From: Malania oleifera
Lineage: Eukaryota > Streptophyta > Magnoliopsida > Santalales > Ximeniaceae
Direction of reading: 5' to 3'
DNA length: 64,000 bases
Assembly: GCF_029873635.1 (NCBI RefSeq)
Contig: NC_080423.1
Location: 104,513,773 to 104,577,772 of the forward strand
Below, in pieces: positions 46,142-58,594 of this stretch. A program made the translations under genes and the position numbers. The notes beneath the pieces are model-generated. The model did no database searches, was not told the DNA's origin, and saw only the letters and a list, made by a program, of their open reading frames with translations. Positions within the stretch are counted from its first letter, which is position 1; the number at the start of each line of letters is the position of its first letter.

Positions 46142-48545
46142 TATGACGCCCCAATTTTCGTACAATTTTTTTTTTCAATAATAAATAAATAATTACACGT
46201 CATCCATAACACCCACAAATCGGCCACGTCAACAATCCTACTATTATTCATACGACTCGACCCGCATTGGGTACCCGATAAAAAGTTATTTTATTATACA
46301 ACCTAACAGCGTAAAACAGTATATACATATCAGTCAGAATACAATACCAAGAGTATCAATTTACACACATACACAATACTATATCATACCCAAAAACAAT
46401 ACAACCCTAGGGAATCACACCTCCCTAGTCCAAACTCACCCTGTATCTCAGGGCTCCAGCTCCCTGCTATCACGGAGCTCTATCACCCAATCGGTCTCTG
46501 TTCCTTGAAAAATTTAAATAATTTGGGTGAGACACATCTCAGTAAGAAGGAATAAATTATTTATGGTGTGTGGCCATACGAGTATAATTATAATACACTT
46601 TACTTTTCAAATCATCATTTCATATGAGAAAATACACTGATATACACATTCTCATAATCGTATAGATATACAACACAAGCTTTTCTTTTATAATCTTTAA
46701 AATCATTTATCAAATTCAATGATTTCCAACACATATTTACTCGCGATGTTCCTGAGAATAGGGAAGATTACCCGCTCATACAGGTAGCTTCCCTCTACCC
46801 TAACACATTATACAGCCGGGTATGGCCACATCTGATACCTATCGGCGCACTCACCTTACTCAGTAAGCCATCAAGCGGAAAGTTTCACTTCGCATCAATT
46901 ATTTATATTATTAACTCACACAGTTCCATTTCTCAATTTTATCATTCTTTATTTCTCAATTTCCATTCTTTCTTTCATTTCTTATTTTAGCCAATTTTAT
47001 CATTCTTTCACTTTTCACTTCCACTTTACTTTTTGGCTCATGAGTATCCTCGGTATCAAATACCAACATCGCGTCTGTAACTAATGGCCACCCTGAGGAT
47101 CTTTCTATACACGCCATGCTTCCCCCCATGGTCAAGGTTGTGCGGCCCGAAGGCTAGATTTAACCGCGGTTGGCCGACCCGGTTAGATCAAATATCATAT
47201 CACATATCGCATCTGTAGTACGACTAGCCGGCCTATAACTCTGATCCGAACTCAGGGGATCCAACAATCCTACAAAATGGCACAGTCGACTGTCACGCCA
47301 CATGCTCCAAGAGTCTGTGTGATTGCACTAACACCACTCGCAACAATACCGTGCTCAATATCATAACCATCCAACAGGGTTTACCACCACATACCCGCAA
47401 TCATTATGCGGTATTGACATTTTATCATTCATATTTCACGTATTTCTACATTTCTCATTTTCATATTGTAGAATTAACATTGCAATATTTTCATTTCACA
47501 TATTCACATTTTAATATCAGTATTCTCAACACATTTCATCATTTAAATGATATTTTCTCAGTTCATAATTCATCTCATCTCATACTATCATATACATATC
47601 TTATTTCACAATTACTTAGTATTTCTCAAAACACATTTCCATATTTCACCTTTCTTCATTTCTCAGAGAATACATTTTTTGCACATTTCACTTTCATCAT
47701 TTTCCCACATTTCAATTCTCATATTAAAACACATTTCAGTATCACATATTTCACAAGGTAAATCATCTAACTCAGTTTAAACATTTCTCAATATAAATTA
47801 TTGTCACACAAATTTCATATGATATTTATATCGTAATAAATTTTCACATATTTCTCAACCCATAATTTTCATAAAAAGACTGTTATAATTTATTCCCCTT
47901 ACCTAACTTACTGAGAGTCTTGCTAGAATCTCAAATCCTACGCCCTTGGTGCCCGAAATTCAACTCCTGAAATTTACATTTTTTTCCTAGATTAATTAAC
48001 TAATTTCCCCCAAACAATACTCAACTAACCTTCCCTAAACTCCATATACCCCAAATTAATATTTAAACTATTATATAACACCCCCACTTAATTTTCTGAA
48101 TTTTGCCTGTGGGTCCCAAAATTACACCCGCAGCGCTCACTCGAGCCCTAAATTTCAGAAATCCTACTTCAGCCTCAGATGCTCAATATTTTAGCATTTC
48201 TAAATTAATGCTAATTAATTAAAAATAAACCCTTTAATAACCCCCGTATCCCAAATTTGGGGTTTTGGCCCGACACCCCCACGAGAATTCTGTCTTACTA
48301 AACTTGTAGAGAATCATTCCTAGATTCTCGTGGTGGTGTCCGTTCGTCGATTAGGCTTATATTTTACAAGAAATTAAAGAAAAAGGAGAAAATGTCTTAC
48401 CCTAGGGAATACGCCTACGCCGCTCCTACCACCGATCTGCTCCGGTAGAAATGACGGCAGCGGAGAATGGAGTCCAACAGTATCTTCGGATTTTCGATCG
48501 GGTGAAAATTCGTCACGAAATCAAGGAGAGAAGGAGAGAGAATGA

Positions 48546-48576
<31 letters not shown>

Positions 48577-48866
48577 ATAAGCGGCAGAGAATAAAGAAAA
48601 GAAAGAAGAAGAGGAAGGAGAAGAAGATAAGGAGGGGGGCGGCTTCAGGAATGATAATAATAATAATATATTTGATTAATATTAATAATAATATATTTTA
48701 TTAATAAAAATAAAAATAAAAATAATATAAATTTTAATTATTATTATTATTTTATTCGATTAATTAATTAATTAATTTTTTTATTTTTTATTTTTTATTT
48801 TTTATTTTTTATTTTTTTTGGGAATCACTATACTAATCTTTTATAACCTTTTTTGGGGTTATTACA
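46142..48866 (-). repeat. 3' LTR of the second chromovirus
   Basis: Starts TATGACGCCCC (a decayed TGTGACGCCC) and ends GGGGTTATTACA on the plus strand. It includes a GA run at about 48545-48575 and an ATT-rich tract. Confidence 0.9.
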
Positions 48867-48882
48867 TTCTCCCCTCCTTATA
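48867..48882 (-). other. Polypurine tract of the second chromovirus
   Basis: The minus strand reads AAGGAGGGGAGAA directly against the 3' LTR. Confidence 0.8.
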
Positions 48883-51800
48883 AAAATTTCGTCCTCGAAA
48901 TTTGTCATTCCCCTACTTCTCTTCCTTAGCGAAAACACTTCCAATTTTTATTAATTACCCTCACTTAAGGCGGAGGAATACCATGGTTATAACGAGGGTT
49001 CTAGGAGATTACAACTATTCAAAATTCTCCCAAAACCATTCACGTTTCAAAACTAAAAACCCTATCTATCCTATGTTATACTATACAAATAAAACTACAC
49101 AATATTATTCTTTTTACTCTACTGGATCAATTATAAATTCCACTAAATAAGTGCGGATATCTCTGGTGCATCTGATCCTCTAGTTCCCAGGAAGCCTCCT
49201 CAATGGCATGGTTGCGCCACAGAACTTTTACCAGTGGAATCTTCTTCGTGCGTAGCTCCTATTCCTTCTAGTCAAGAATCTGCACTAGCACTTCCTCATA
49301 AGCTAAAGTATCACCCAACTCCAGTGCTTCATATCTGATCACATGGAAGGGGTATGGGATGTATTTCCTCAGCATAGAAACGTGGAATACGTCATGGATC
49401 CTAGATAGGACCGGTGGTAATGTCAAATGATAGGCAACTGGACCCACTCTCTCAAGAATCTCGAATGGTCTAATATACCTAGAGCTCAGCTTACCCTTCC
49501 TCCCGAACCTCATAACACCTTTCAGCGGTGTCACCTTTAGGAATACGTGATCTCCTATGTCAAACTCCAATTCTCGCCGATGAGTATCAGTATAACTCTT
49601 TTGCCAGCTCTGCGCTGTCCTGATCTTGTCTTTGATGAGTCTGACTTTATCCTGAGTTTATTGTATCAGCTATGGCCCCAATACCTGTCTCTCTCCAACC
49701 TCATCCCAGTACAATGGGGATCGACACCTCCTGCTATAAAGCGCCTCATACGATGTCATCCCAATGCTGGCTTGGTAGCTGTTGTTATACGCAAACTCAA
49801 CTAGTGGCAAATACTACATCCAACGACCTCCAAAGTCCAACACACATACTCACAGCATATCTTCTAGAATCTGTATCGTTTTCTCTGTCTGTCCATCTGT
49901 CTAAGAATGAAAAGTTGTGCTGAACGACAACTGAGAACCCATGGCTCCTTGCAGACTCTTCCAAAAACGAGATGTGAACCGTGAGTCTCTATCTAAAACT
50001 ATGGACACTGGGACGCCGTGGAATCTAACTATCTCCTAGATGTATAACTCACTCAATCTGTCCATGGAGTAGCTAACTCTGATCGGCAAAAAGTGGGCAG
50101 TCTTCGTTAATCAATCCACCACTGCCCAAATAGCAACATGTCCATGCAATGCTGGCGGTAATCCTGAGACGAAATCCATCACTATATGCTCCCACTTCCA
50201 CTCAAGAATGTGGAGTGGTTGCAACGATCCCGCCAGTCTCTAATGCTCAGCCTTCACTTGCTGGCAGTTCAAACACTAATCCACATATTGGGCTATCTCC
50301 CTCTTCATGTTGCTCCACCAGAAGGACTCTCAAAGATCCCAGTACATTTTAGTACTACCTAGATGTATAGTATATGGGGACCGATGCGCTTCCTCCAGAA
50401 TGACCCTCTTGATCTCAGGATCAGCAGGAACGCATAACCTAATACAGAACCTCAAGGTTCCATCATCTGAAATGCTAAACTCTAGTTCCTAACCATCATG
50501 TACCTTTCATATAAGCTCTACTAGTTCTACGTCATTCTTCTAGGCTGCTTTAATCCTCTCCTGTAGAGTCGGCTGCAAAACCAAGTCAGCAATGAACGCC
50601 TGGGGATCGCCCTCTACCAGCTCCACACCGAGCCTCTCTAGATCCATCTGAATCAGATGCTCAATCTCCACTGCAGATACAGATGAATCCACTGATTTCT
50701 GACTCAAAGCATCAGCAACCACATTAGCCTTTCCTGGGTGGTAGCTGATAGTGTAGTTGTAATTCTTTATTAGCTCCAACCATCTCCTCTACCTCATATT
50801 CAATTCCTTCTGCATGAAGAAATACTTTAAACTCTTATGGTCAGTAAATATCTCACACCTACCCCTATTTAGATAGTGCCTCCAAATCTTCAACGCATAA
50901 ACAACCGCTACCAATTCCAGATCATGGGTAGGGTAGTTCTTCTCATATTCTTTCAACTATCGTAAGGCATAGGCTGTCACTCTCCCTTGCTGCATCAACA
51001 TGATTCTGAGCCTTTTATGGGATGCATCACTATAAATTATGAACCCCTCTTCTCCTAAAGGAATCGTCAACACAGGCGCAGTGATGAGTCGCTACTTCAA
51101 TTCATGGATGCTCTGTTCACATTCATTAGACCATTCAAACTTCACCCCTTTCCTGGTCAATCTGGTCAACAGGCCTGACAGTCTATAGAAGCCCTCAACA
51201 AACCTACGGTAGTACCCAGCCAATCCTAGGAAACTTTTGATCTCATGCACATTCTTTGGTCGTACCCAATCTACTACCACCTCAATCTTACTCGGATCAA
51301 TAGAAATACCACCCCTGGATATAACGTGTCCAAGGAAGGTAACCTATTCCAGCCAGAACTCACACTTCTTGAGTTTCGCATAAAGCTTCTTCTCTCGCAA
51401 TACTTGAAGCACAATACTCAGATGCCCCTCATGCTCCTCTGGGCTCTTCGAATACACCAGTATATCATCAATAAATACTACCACAAACTGATCCAAGTAC
51501 TGGTGAAAAATCCTGTTCATCAGATCTATAAACACTATAGGAGCATTCGTCAACCCAAACGGCATAACTAGAAATTCATAGTGACCATACCGTGTTCTGA
51601 ATGTCGTCTTTGGAACATCTTCTGCCCTGACTTTCACCTGATGGTACCCGAAGCGTAAATCTATCTTCGAAAAGATTTGTGTCCCCTATAACTAGTCAAA
51701 CAAATCATCGATATGAGGGAGCAGGTATTTATTCTTGATAGTTACTTTATTTATTTCTCGATAGTCGATGCACAACCTCATTGAGCCATCCTTCTTCCTC

Positions 51801-53805
51801 ACAAATAAAACCAGTGCTCTCCAGGGTGACACAATGGGTCGAACAAATCCTCAGGGAATACATCAGGAAAGTCCCTCGCCACTGGGATATCCTCCACCCT
51901 CAGCTCCCTTTCTGATACAGCCTACACATAGGCTAAATATCCCGACAGCCTTCTGATTGCCATCTATGTGCCTGAATAGCAGATAATAACTGAGGTGGGG
52001 TGTGCACATGTGATCCCACAAATTTGTACTCATGTCCCTCTGGAGGTCTGAATAATACCACTCTCTAATGGTAATCAATGCTAGCCTAGTGGGTAGCTAG
52101 CCAATCCATACCCAAGATTATCTCAAACTTATGCATGTAAAAAACCACCAGATTAGCCAACAAAGACCTCCCCTGAATATCCACTGGACAGTCCCTGAGT
52201 ACCTTTCTACATACCCCTACAGCCCCAGTCGACGTAGCAACAGGCAAACTAATTTCTAACTGCTGAGGCTCAAACCCACACAATTTAGCATAATCACAGG
52301 CGATGAACGAATGCATCACCCCATAATCAAACAAAATAGTAGCTTTAAATGATAGTATTGAAACTATACCTGTCACCACATCTCCCGCTGCCTCAGCATC
52401 TCCTAGCGTCAGTGCATAAATTCGCATCGGCGCAGTATTCCTCTGCTGTCCACCTCGAGGTGCCTAGTAGCCTCCTCTATGCGGTCGAGGAGCAGCCTCT
52501 ACCACTGGTGGTGCCTGGCAGTTTCTCGCGATATGCCCAGGCTGGTGGCACTGATAGCAGACAACCTCTTGCTCAGCACTCTCCAGGGTGCCTCCTCAAA
52601 CATCTGGGACAAGGAGGGGGCATCTGTCTTCCCTGTACTGCTCGCTCTCCTCCTCCCTATCATCGTCCTCCCCTGGTATCATATCTCCTCCACGGACCTC
52701 GACTGGGTCCTACCTGAAAATCAGAAGGCGCGGGCCTCTTTCTCTGGCTCTGGGTTGCTGCGCCTCTTTGTATGCTGCTCTCAATCACGGCAGCTCTGTT
52801 CACTATCTCTGAAAAGGTCTGAGCTTGGAAACCTACCACCTGCTCATACAGGTTCTGCCTCAAGCCTTCCTCAAACTTCCTTACCTTCCTCTCCTCATCT
52901 AGCGCCATATAAGGGGCGAACCGGGACAACTCAACAAACCTCGCTGCACACTGCTGCACCGTCATAGACCCCTGTGTCAGATACAGAAACTCCGATGCCT
53001 TTGCACTCCTGACCATAGCGGGAAAGTACCGCTAGAAGAAAATCTCCCTAAATTGACTCCATGTCATCGCTATAGGATCCGGTCTCTGCTCCTCCAGTAC
53101 TCTCACTGACCTCCACCAGTGTTTTGCCTCCCGGGTCAATTTAAATGTGGCAAATAACACCCTCTACTCATCTGTACATGAGAGGACTACCAGTATGTCT
53201 TCTATGTCCTGAACCCAGTTCTCTGCTACTAGTGGGTCCGCTCCTCTAGCAAAAGACGGGGGTCGCATACACGTGAACTGCTCGATCGTGCAGCTCCGCT
53301 CCCCCAAGCTCCTAGCCATCTCAGCCATCACCTGCTGAGTGATGCTACGCAATACCGCGTCAGGGTCCGCACCACCCATACTGGAAGATCCTACTCCATC
53401 ACCTCCTGCATTCGTGTTACTGTTCCCCAGATCCATCCTGCAAAGGAAACAACTAATCTCAGCATATAATCACTATCACGCAACCCATACACTACAATAA
53501 CTCATAAATTATTCCTCTATCCACATCCTAAATCCCCATTTAAGATTCAATCCTACCACTCAGAAACAAGACCTAGAGGTAGTATCCATGATTTTCTTGA
53601 AATCGTCACCCCAGGAAAAACACAGAAACAACCCCGGTACCCCTGTCTCTAAGCCGCAAGATCGAACCCTAAATTCTCACCTCATCCTCAAACAACCTCT
53701 AACTCACATTTCAGTCTACTCATCACCTATTTTCCTCAAAATCCACTTTTATACTTTGGTATTGTGTTATGCTCTTTACTAAAGTCTACAGAACCTAACA
53801 ACCTA

Positions 53806-53818
53806 GGCTCTGATACCA
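53806..53818 (-). other. Primer binding site of the second chromovirus
   Basis: The minus strand reads TGGTATCAGAGCC three bases inside the 5' LTR, complementary to initiator tRNA-Met, as in the first chromovirus. Confidence 0.9.
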
Positions 53819-55750
53819 AACTGTGACGCCCTGATTTTCGTACAAATTTTTTTTCAATAATAAACAAATAATTACACGTCATTCACAACACCCACAAATC
53901 GGCCACATCAACAATCCTACTATCATTCATACGACCCAACTCGCATTGGGTACTGGGCAAAAAGTTATTTTATTATAAAACCTAACAACGTAAGACAGTA
54001 TATACATATCAGTCAGAATACAATACCCAGAGTATCAATATACACATATACACAATACTATCTCATACCCAAAAATAATACAACCCTAGGGAATCACACC
54101 TCCCTAGTCCAAACTCACCCTGTATCTTACGGTTCCAGCTCCCTACTATCACGGAGCTCTATCACCCAGTCAGTCTCTATTCCCTGAAAAATTTAGATAA
54201 TTTGGGTGAGACACATCTCAGTAAGAAGGAATAAATTATTTACAGTGTGTGGCCATATGAGTACAATTATAATACACTTTACTTTTCAAATCATCATTTC
54301 ATCTGAGAAAATACACCGATATACACATTCTACACAAGCTTTTCTTTTATAATCTTTAAAATCATTTATCAAATTCAATGATTTCCAACACATACTTACC
54401 CGCGAAGTTCCTGAGAATAAGGAAGATCACCCGCCCATACAGGTAGCTTCCCTCTGCCCTAACACGTTATGCAGTGGGGTATGACCACATCTGATACCTA
54501 TCGGGGCACTCACCTTACTCAGTAAGCCCTCATGCGGAGAGTTTCACTTCGCATCAATTATTTATATTATTAACTCACACGGTTCCATTTCTCAATTTTA
54601 TCATTCTTTATTTCTCAATTTCCATTCTTTCTTTCATTTCTCATTTTAGTCAATTTTATCATTCTTTCACTTTTCACTTCCACTTTACTTTCCAGCTCAT
54701 AAGTATCCTCGGTATCAAATACCAACATCGCGTCTATAACTCATGGCTACCCTGAGGATCTTTCTATACACGCCATGCTTCCCCCCATGGTCAAGGTTGT
54801 ACGGCCCGAAGGCTAGATCTAACCGCGGTTGGCCGACCCGATTAGATCAAATATCATATCACATATCGCGTCTGCAGTACTACTAGCTGGCCTATAACCC
54901 TGATCCGAACTCAAGGGACCCAACAACCCTACAAAATGGCACAGTCGATTGTCACACCACATGCTCCAAGAGTCCGTGTGGTTGCACTAACACCACTCGC
55001 AACGATACCGTGCTTAATATCATAACCATCCAACAAGGTTTACCACCACATACCCACAATCATTATGTGGTATTGGCATTTATCATTCATATTTCACGTA
55101 TTTTCACATTTCCCATTTTCATATTGCATAATTAACATTGCAATATTTTCATTTCACATATTCACATTTCAATATCAGTATTCTCAACACATTTCATCAT
55201 TTAAATGATATTTTCTCAATTCATAATTCATCTCATCTCATACTATCATATACATATCTTATTTCACAATTACTCAGTATTTCTCAAAACACATTTCCAT
55301 ATTTCACCTTTCTTCATTTCTCAGAGAATACATTTTTTGCACATTTCACTTTCATCATTTTCCCACATTTCAATTCTCATATTAAAACACATTTCAGTAT
55401 CACATATTTCACAGGGTAAATCATCTAACTCAGTTTAAACATTTCTCAATATAAATTATTGTCACACAAATTTCATATGATATTTATATCGTAATAAATT
55501 TCAGGTAAAATAACATACACCATTTTCACATATTTCTCAACCCATAATTTTCATAAAAAGACTGTTATAATTTATTCCCCTTACCTGACTTACTGAGAGT
55601 CTCGCTAGAATCTCAAATCCTATGCCCTTGGTACCCGAAATTCAACTCCTGAAATTTGCATTTTTTTCCTAGATTAATTAACTAATTCCCCCCAAACAAT
55701 ACTCAACTAACCTTCCCTAAACTTCATATACCCCAAATTAATATTTAAAC

Positions 55751-57072
55751 TGTTGGCCTGGTAGTATGTCTAGAGGGGGGGTGAATAGACTTTCTTCCGT
55801 GATGCTCACTTTCTACAAACACAGAAATCTTACCAAGAGCAAGTGCATAAAATTGCCGTGTAAAAGGAAATGTAGAAAATCACGATAATAATATAAATGA
55901 GAGAAGAAAAGCTTAACACATTGATATTTACATGGTTCGGCACCCCGCCTACGTCCACGCCTTGAGACCAACTCAAAGATTCCCAAAATCCACTAAAATC
56001 CTCATTCGGGCAGAGAAGCCAATACACACCAGCTCACAAAGAGCTTCAACAAGGTGCTCACTTAGAGACACCCAAAAACAGCTCACAAAGAGCCTTTGTT
56101 TACAAAAGGTAGATGAAAATTAAATGTAAGCTTGAATACTCCCTTTGAGCTAATTAAACCAATAAAATTCTTACTCAATATCCTCTTGTCAATAGAATAA
56201 ATGCAATGTTAAAAGCAGCAAGAAGAGGGCAGGTGAGTTTGTTAGCAAACCCTAGAAATAACAACACCAATGAATGATCTTCTTACAATATAATTTTCTA
56301 GGTAAGAAGTAAATGCTATTTACTCCTATTTATACACTAAATGGGCGAGTGCAACGCTGGAGAGCTGTTGGGTATTTATGAGTGTAAAAAAAAACTCCAA
56401 AATAGCCGTTTGTAGCATTTAATGTTCGCTGCTGCCCAACGTTCATCGACGAAGCCCTGTGTTTGTCGACGAGCTCTTTAGTAACTTTGTCGACGAAGTC
56501 CTGTGTTCGTCGACGAGTTGCTAGTTCTGAATTCAGGTACCTCTCGGTATATTTTCGTTGATGAGAACTTGTGTTCGTTGACGAGCTCTTCAATAACTTC
56601 GTCGACGACGCCCTGTGTTCGTCGACGAGTTGTGGCTCTGAATTCAAATGCCCCTCGATATCTTTTCATTGACGAGAACCCTGTGTGTCGACGAAGTTTG
56701 TGCTACACTCATCGACGAAGCCCTGTGTTCGTCGACGAGATCCTCTTTCTTAAAATTTTGTCCTTTTAAGTTTCTAAGAAGGTTCTTGTCCATTTGGGGG
56801 TTTCTTTATACACTTTTAAATGACTTTACTAGTATTTTGTTGTGTGTGTGTGATACGCCCCTTTCTTGCTCTTAGTATTGAGTTTCACTCTATGTACAAG
56901 ATATTTACAAGATGATATCTCTCTTATTTTACACACTCATTTTTCAGATGACTTTGTACATTTGTTGTATTGTTCATGAATGCTTTGAGAGACTTGTGCT
57001 TCTGGTCAACTAATGGGTTGATAACATCAAAACATAGTAGGAATGAAAGACCTTTAACTATTTGATCTAACA
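55751..57072 (-). mobile_element. Solo LTR, 1.3 kb, probably SIRE/Maximus-type copia
   Basis: Flanked by TAAAC (55746-55750 and 57073-57077), and absent at the same place in the partner chromovirus LTR (about 48067), which proves the insertion. It starts TGTTGGCCTGGTAG and ends GATCTAACA. On the minus strand it begins TGTTAGATCAAATAG, then TGTTTTGATGTTATCAACCC, and ends with a CCCCCCCTCTAGACATAC stretch, wording I associate with SIRE-type copia LTRs. No internal domains remain. Confidence 0.85.
56440..56742. repeat. Array of about 12 TTCGTCGACGAA-like motifs in the SIRE-like solo LTR
   Basis: Twelve palindromic 12-mers (TTCGTCGACGAG, TTCATCGACGAA and variants) occur about every 20-30 bases, several joined by CCCTGTG. 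Larger units repeat, with two copies of GCTCTGAATTC-like spacer near 56525 and 56635. The same motif fills 603-843 of the unrelated gypsy solo LTR. Confidence 0.85.
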
Positions 57073-57535
57073 TAAACTATTATTTAACACCCCCACTTAA
57101 TTTTCTGAATTTTGTCTGCGGGTCCCAAAATTACACCTGCGGCGCTCACCCGGGCCCTGAATTTCAGAAATCCTACTTCAACCTCAGATGCTCAATATTT
57201 TAGTATTGTTTAAATTAATGCTAATTAATTAAAAATAAGCCCCTTAATAACCCTCGTACCCCAAATTTGGGGTTTTGGCCCGACACCCCCACGAGAATTT
57301 TGTCCCGCTAGACTTGTAGAGAATCATCCCTAGATTCTCGTGGTGGTGTCTGTTCGTCGACTGGGCTTATATTTTGCAAGAAATTAAAGAAAAAGGAGAA
57401 AATGGCTTATCTCAGGGAATACGCCTACGCCGTTCCTACCACTGATCTGCTCTAGTAGAAATGACGGCAATGGAGAATGGAGTCCAGTGGTATCTTCGGA
57501 TTTTCAATCGAGCGAAAATCCATCACGAAATCGAG

Positions 57536-57573
<38 letters not shown>

Positions 57574-57695
57574 AGAAGCTGCAGAGAGTAAAGAAAAGAA
57601 AAGAAAAGAAAGAAGAAGAAGAAGAAGAAGAAGATAAGGTGGGGGGCGACTTCTGTTAAACGAATTCATTCCTGAAGCTTCTAGCTTTAGGAATG

Positions 57696-57740
<45 letters not shown>

Positions 57741-57906
57741 TATTTAATTAATATTAATAATAATATATTTTATTAATAAAAATAAAAATAAAAATAAAAA
57801 TTATTTTTATTATTTTTATCTGATTGATTAATTAATTAATATTTTTTTTTTTTTGGGAATCACTATACTAATCTTCTATAACCCTTTTTGAGGTTATTAC
57901 ACTAGC

Positions 57907-58213
57907 TATCCATGAAGCTAGTATAGAATGTGTGTGGCTCAAATCAATGATTCTCATATCCAAGAAAGTTATGGTCTTCAATCAATCAAAGATATTCCAA
58001 CAGTTCTATATGAAGACAATGACATATGTATAGCACAACTGAGAGGAGGATACATAAAGGATGACAGAACGAAACATATCTCTCCAAAATTCTTTTATAC
58101 ACATTAACTCCAAAAGGATGGTGATATAGATGTACAACATATATGATCAAGTGATAATCTAGTATATTTGTTCACCAAAACTTTGCCTACTACAACATTC
58201 AAGAAATTGGTTT
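57907..58213 (+). other. RNase H remnant of the old copia element between two insertions
   Basis: After the CTAGC duplication the copia RNase H sequence resumes (YEDNDICIAQLRGGYIKDD at about 58010-58065). It runs to the GGTTT duplication where the Tork-like element begins. It is damaged. Confidence 0.8.
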
Positions 58214-58580
58214 TGTTTGTTTTGTCCTACATTGGTAGAATAGTTTCACATTAGTATAAAAGGTTGTTTTGAATTTTTCATATTATTTGTCCCACATTGG
58301 AGAGAAGTGTTTTTTAGACTTGAGGTTGAAGCTATATAAAGAGCTCAACTTTTCATTTGTAAAACACACCTCAAAGTTGTACTTTGTCAAGAAGTAGTGG
58401 ATTGATCATCGGTGCCCGAGGACGTAGGTAATTCTATACCAAACCTCGTAAATTTCTTGTCTTGTTTTTTTTTTGTTTACTGTTTTATTATTAGTTTCTG
58501 CATTACTTTAATTTCTTATATATTCAATAACAATAGTTGTAGTATTGGTGTTTGGCACAAGTGGGATGCCCGGCACAACA
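58214..58580 (+). repeat. 5' LTR of the Tork-like copia element
   Basis: Starts TGTTTGTTTTGTCC and ends CCGGCACAACA. It contains GCTATATAAAGAGCTC, a likely TATA box, near 58331-58346. Confidence 0.92.
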
Positions 58581-58582
58581 AT

Positions 58583-58594
58583 TGGTATCAGAGC
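58583..58594 (+). other. Primer binding site of the Tork-like element
   Basis: TGGTATCAGAGC lies two bases after the 5' LTR, complementary to initiator tRNA-Met. Confidence 0.95.

Larger units (their letters stand above)
46142..57901 (-). mobile_element. Ty3/gypsy chromovirus (Tekay-like), broken, with a solo LTR inserted in its 5' LTR
   Basis: The TSD is CTAGC (46137-46141 and 57902-57906). LTRs are at 46142-48866 (2.7 kb) and 53822-57901 (4.1 kb including a 1.3 kb insertion). On the minus strand: primer site, gag (about 52660-53436, MDLGNSNTNAGGDG at the likely start), protease (about 52090-52430), RT (about 51340-51840, [10 protein letters not shown]), RNase H (about 50540-51000), integrase (about 49550-50400), chromodomain (about 49150-49300) and purine tract. 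It is clearly related to the young chromovirus at 2485-12004 but is heavily decayed, with more than a dozen breaks and apparent loss of internal sequence. LTR copies differ by several percent, so it is much older than its relative. Confidence 0.92.
53822..57901 (-). repeat. 5' LTR of the second chromovirus, split by a solo LTR
   Basis: Starts TGTGACGCCCTG and ends GAGGTTATTACA on the plus strand. Without the 55751-57072 insert and its extra TSD copy it is about 2.75 kb, matching the 3' copy. A (TAA)n microsatellite at about 57695-57742 is expanded relative to the partner LTR. Confidence 0.9.

Noticed and set aside
47351-47780. Frames full of H, F, I and S in the second chromovirus LTR, repeated at 55138-55438
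   Set aside because: They occur in both LTR copies in TTTCA/CATTT-rich DNA and show no domain. Noncoding LTR sequence.
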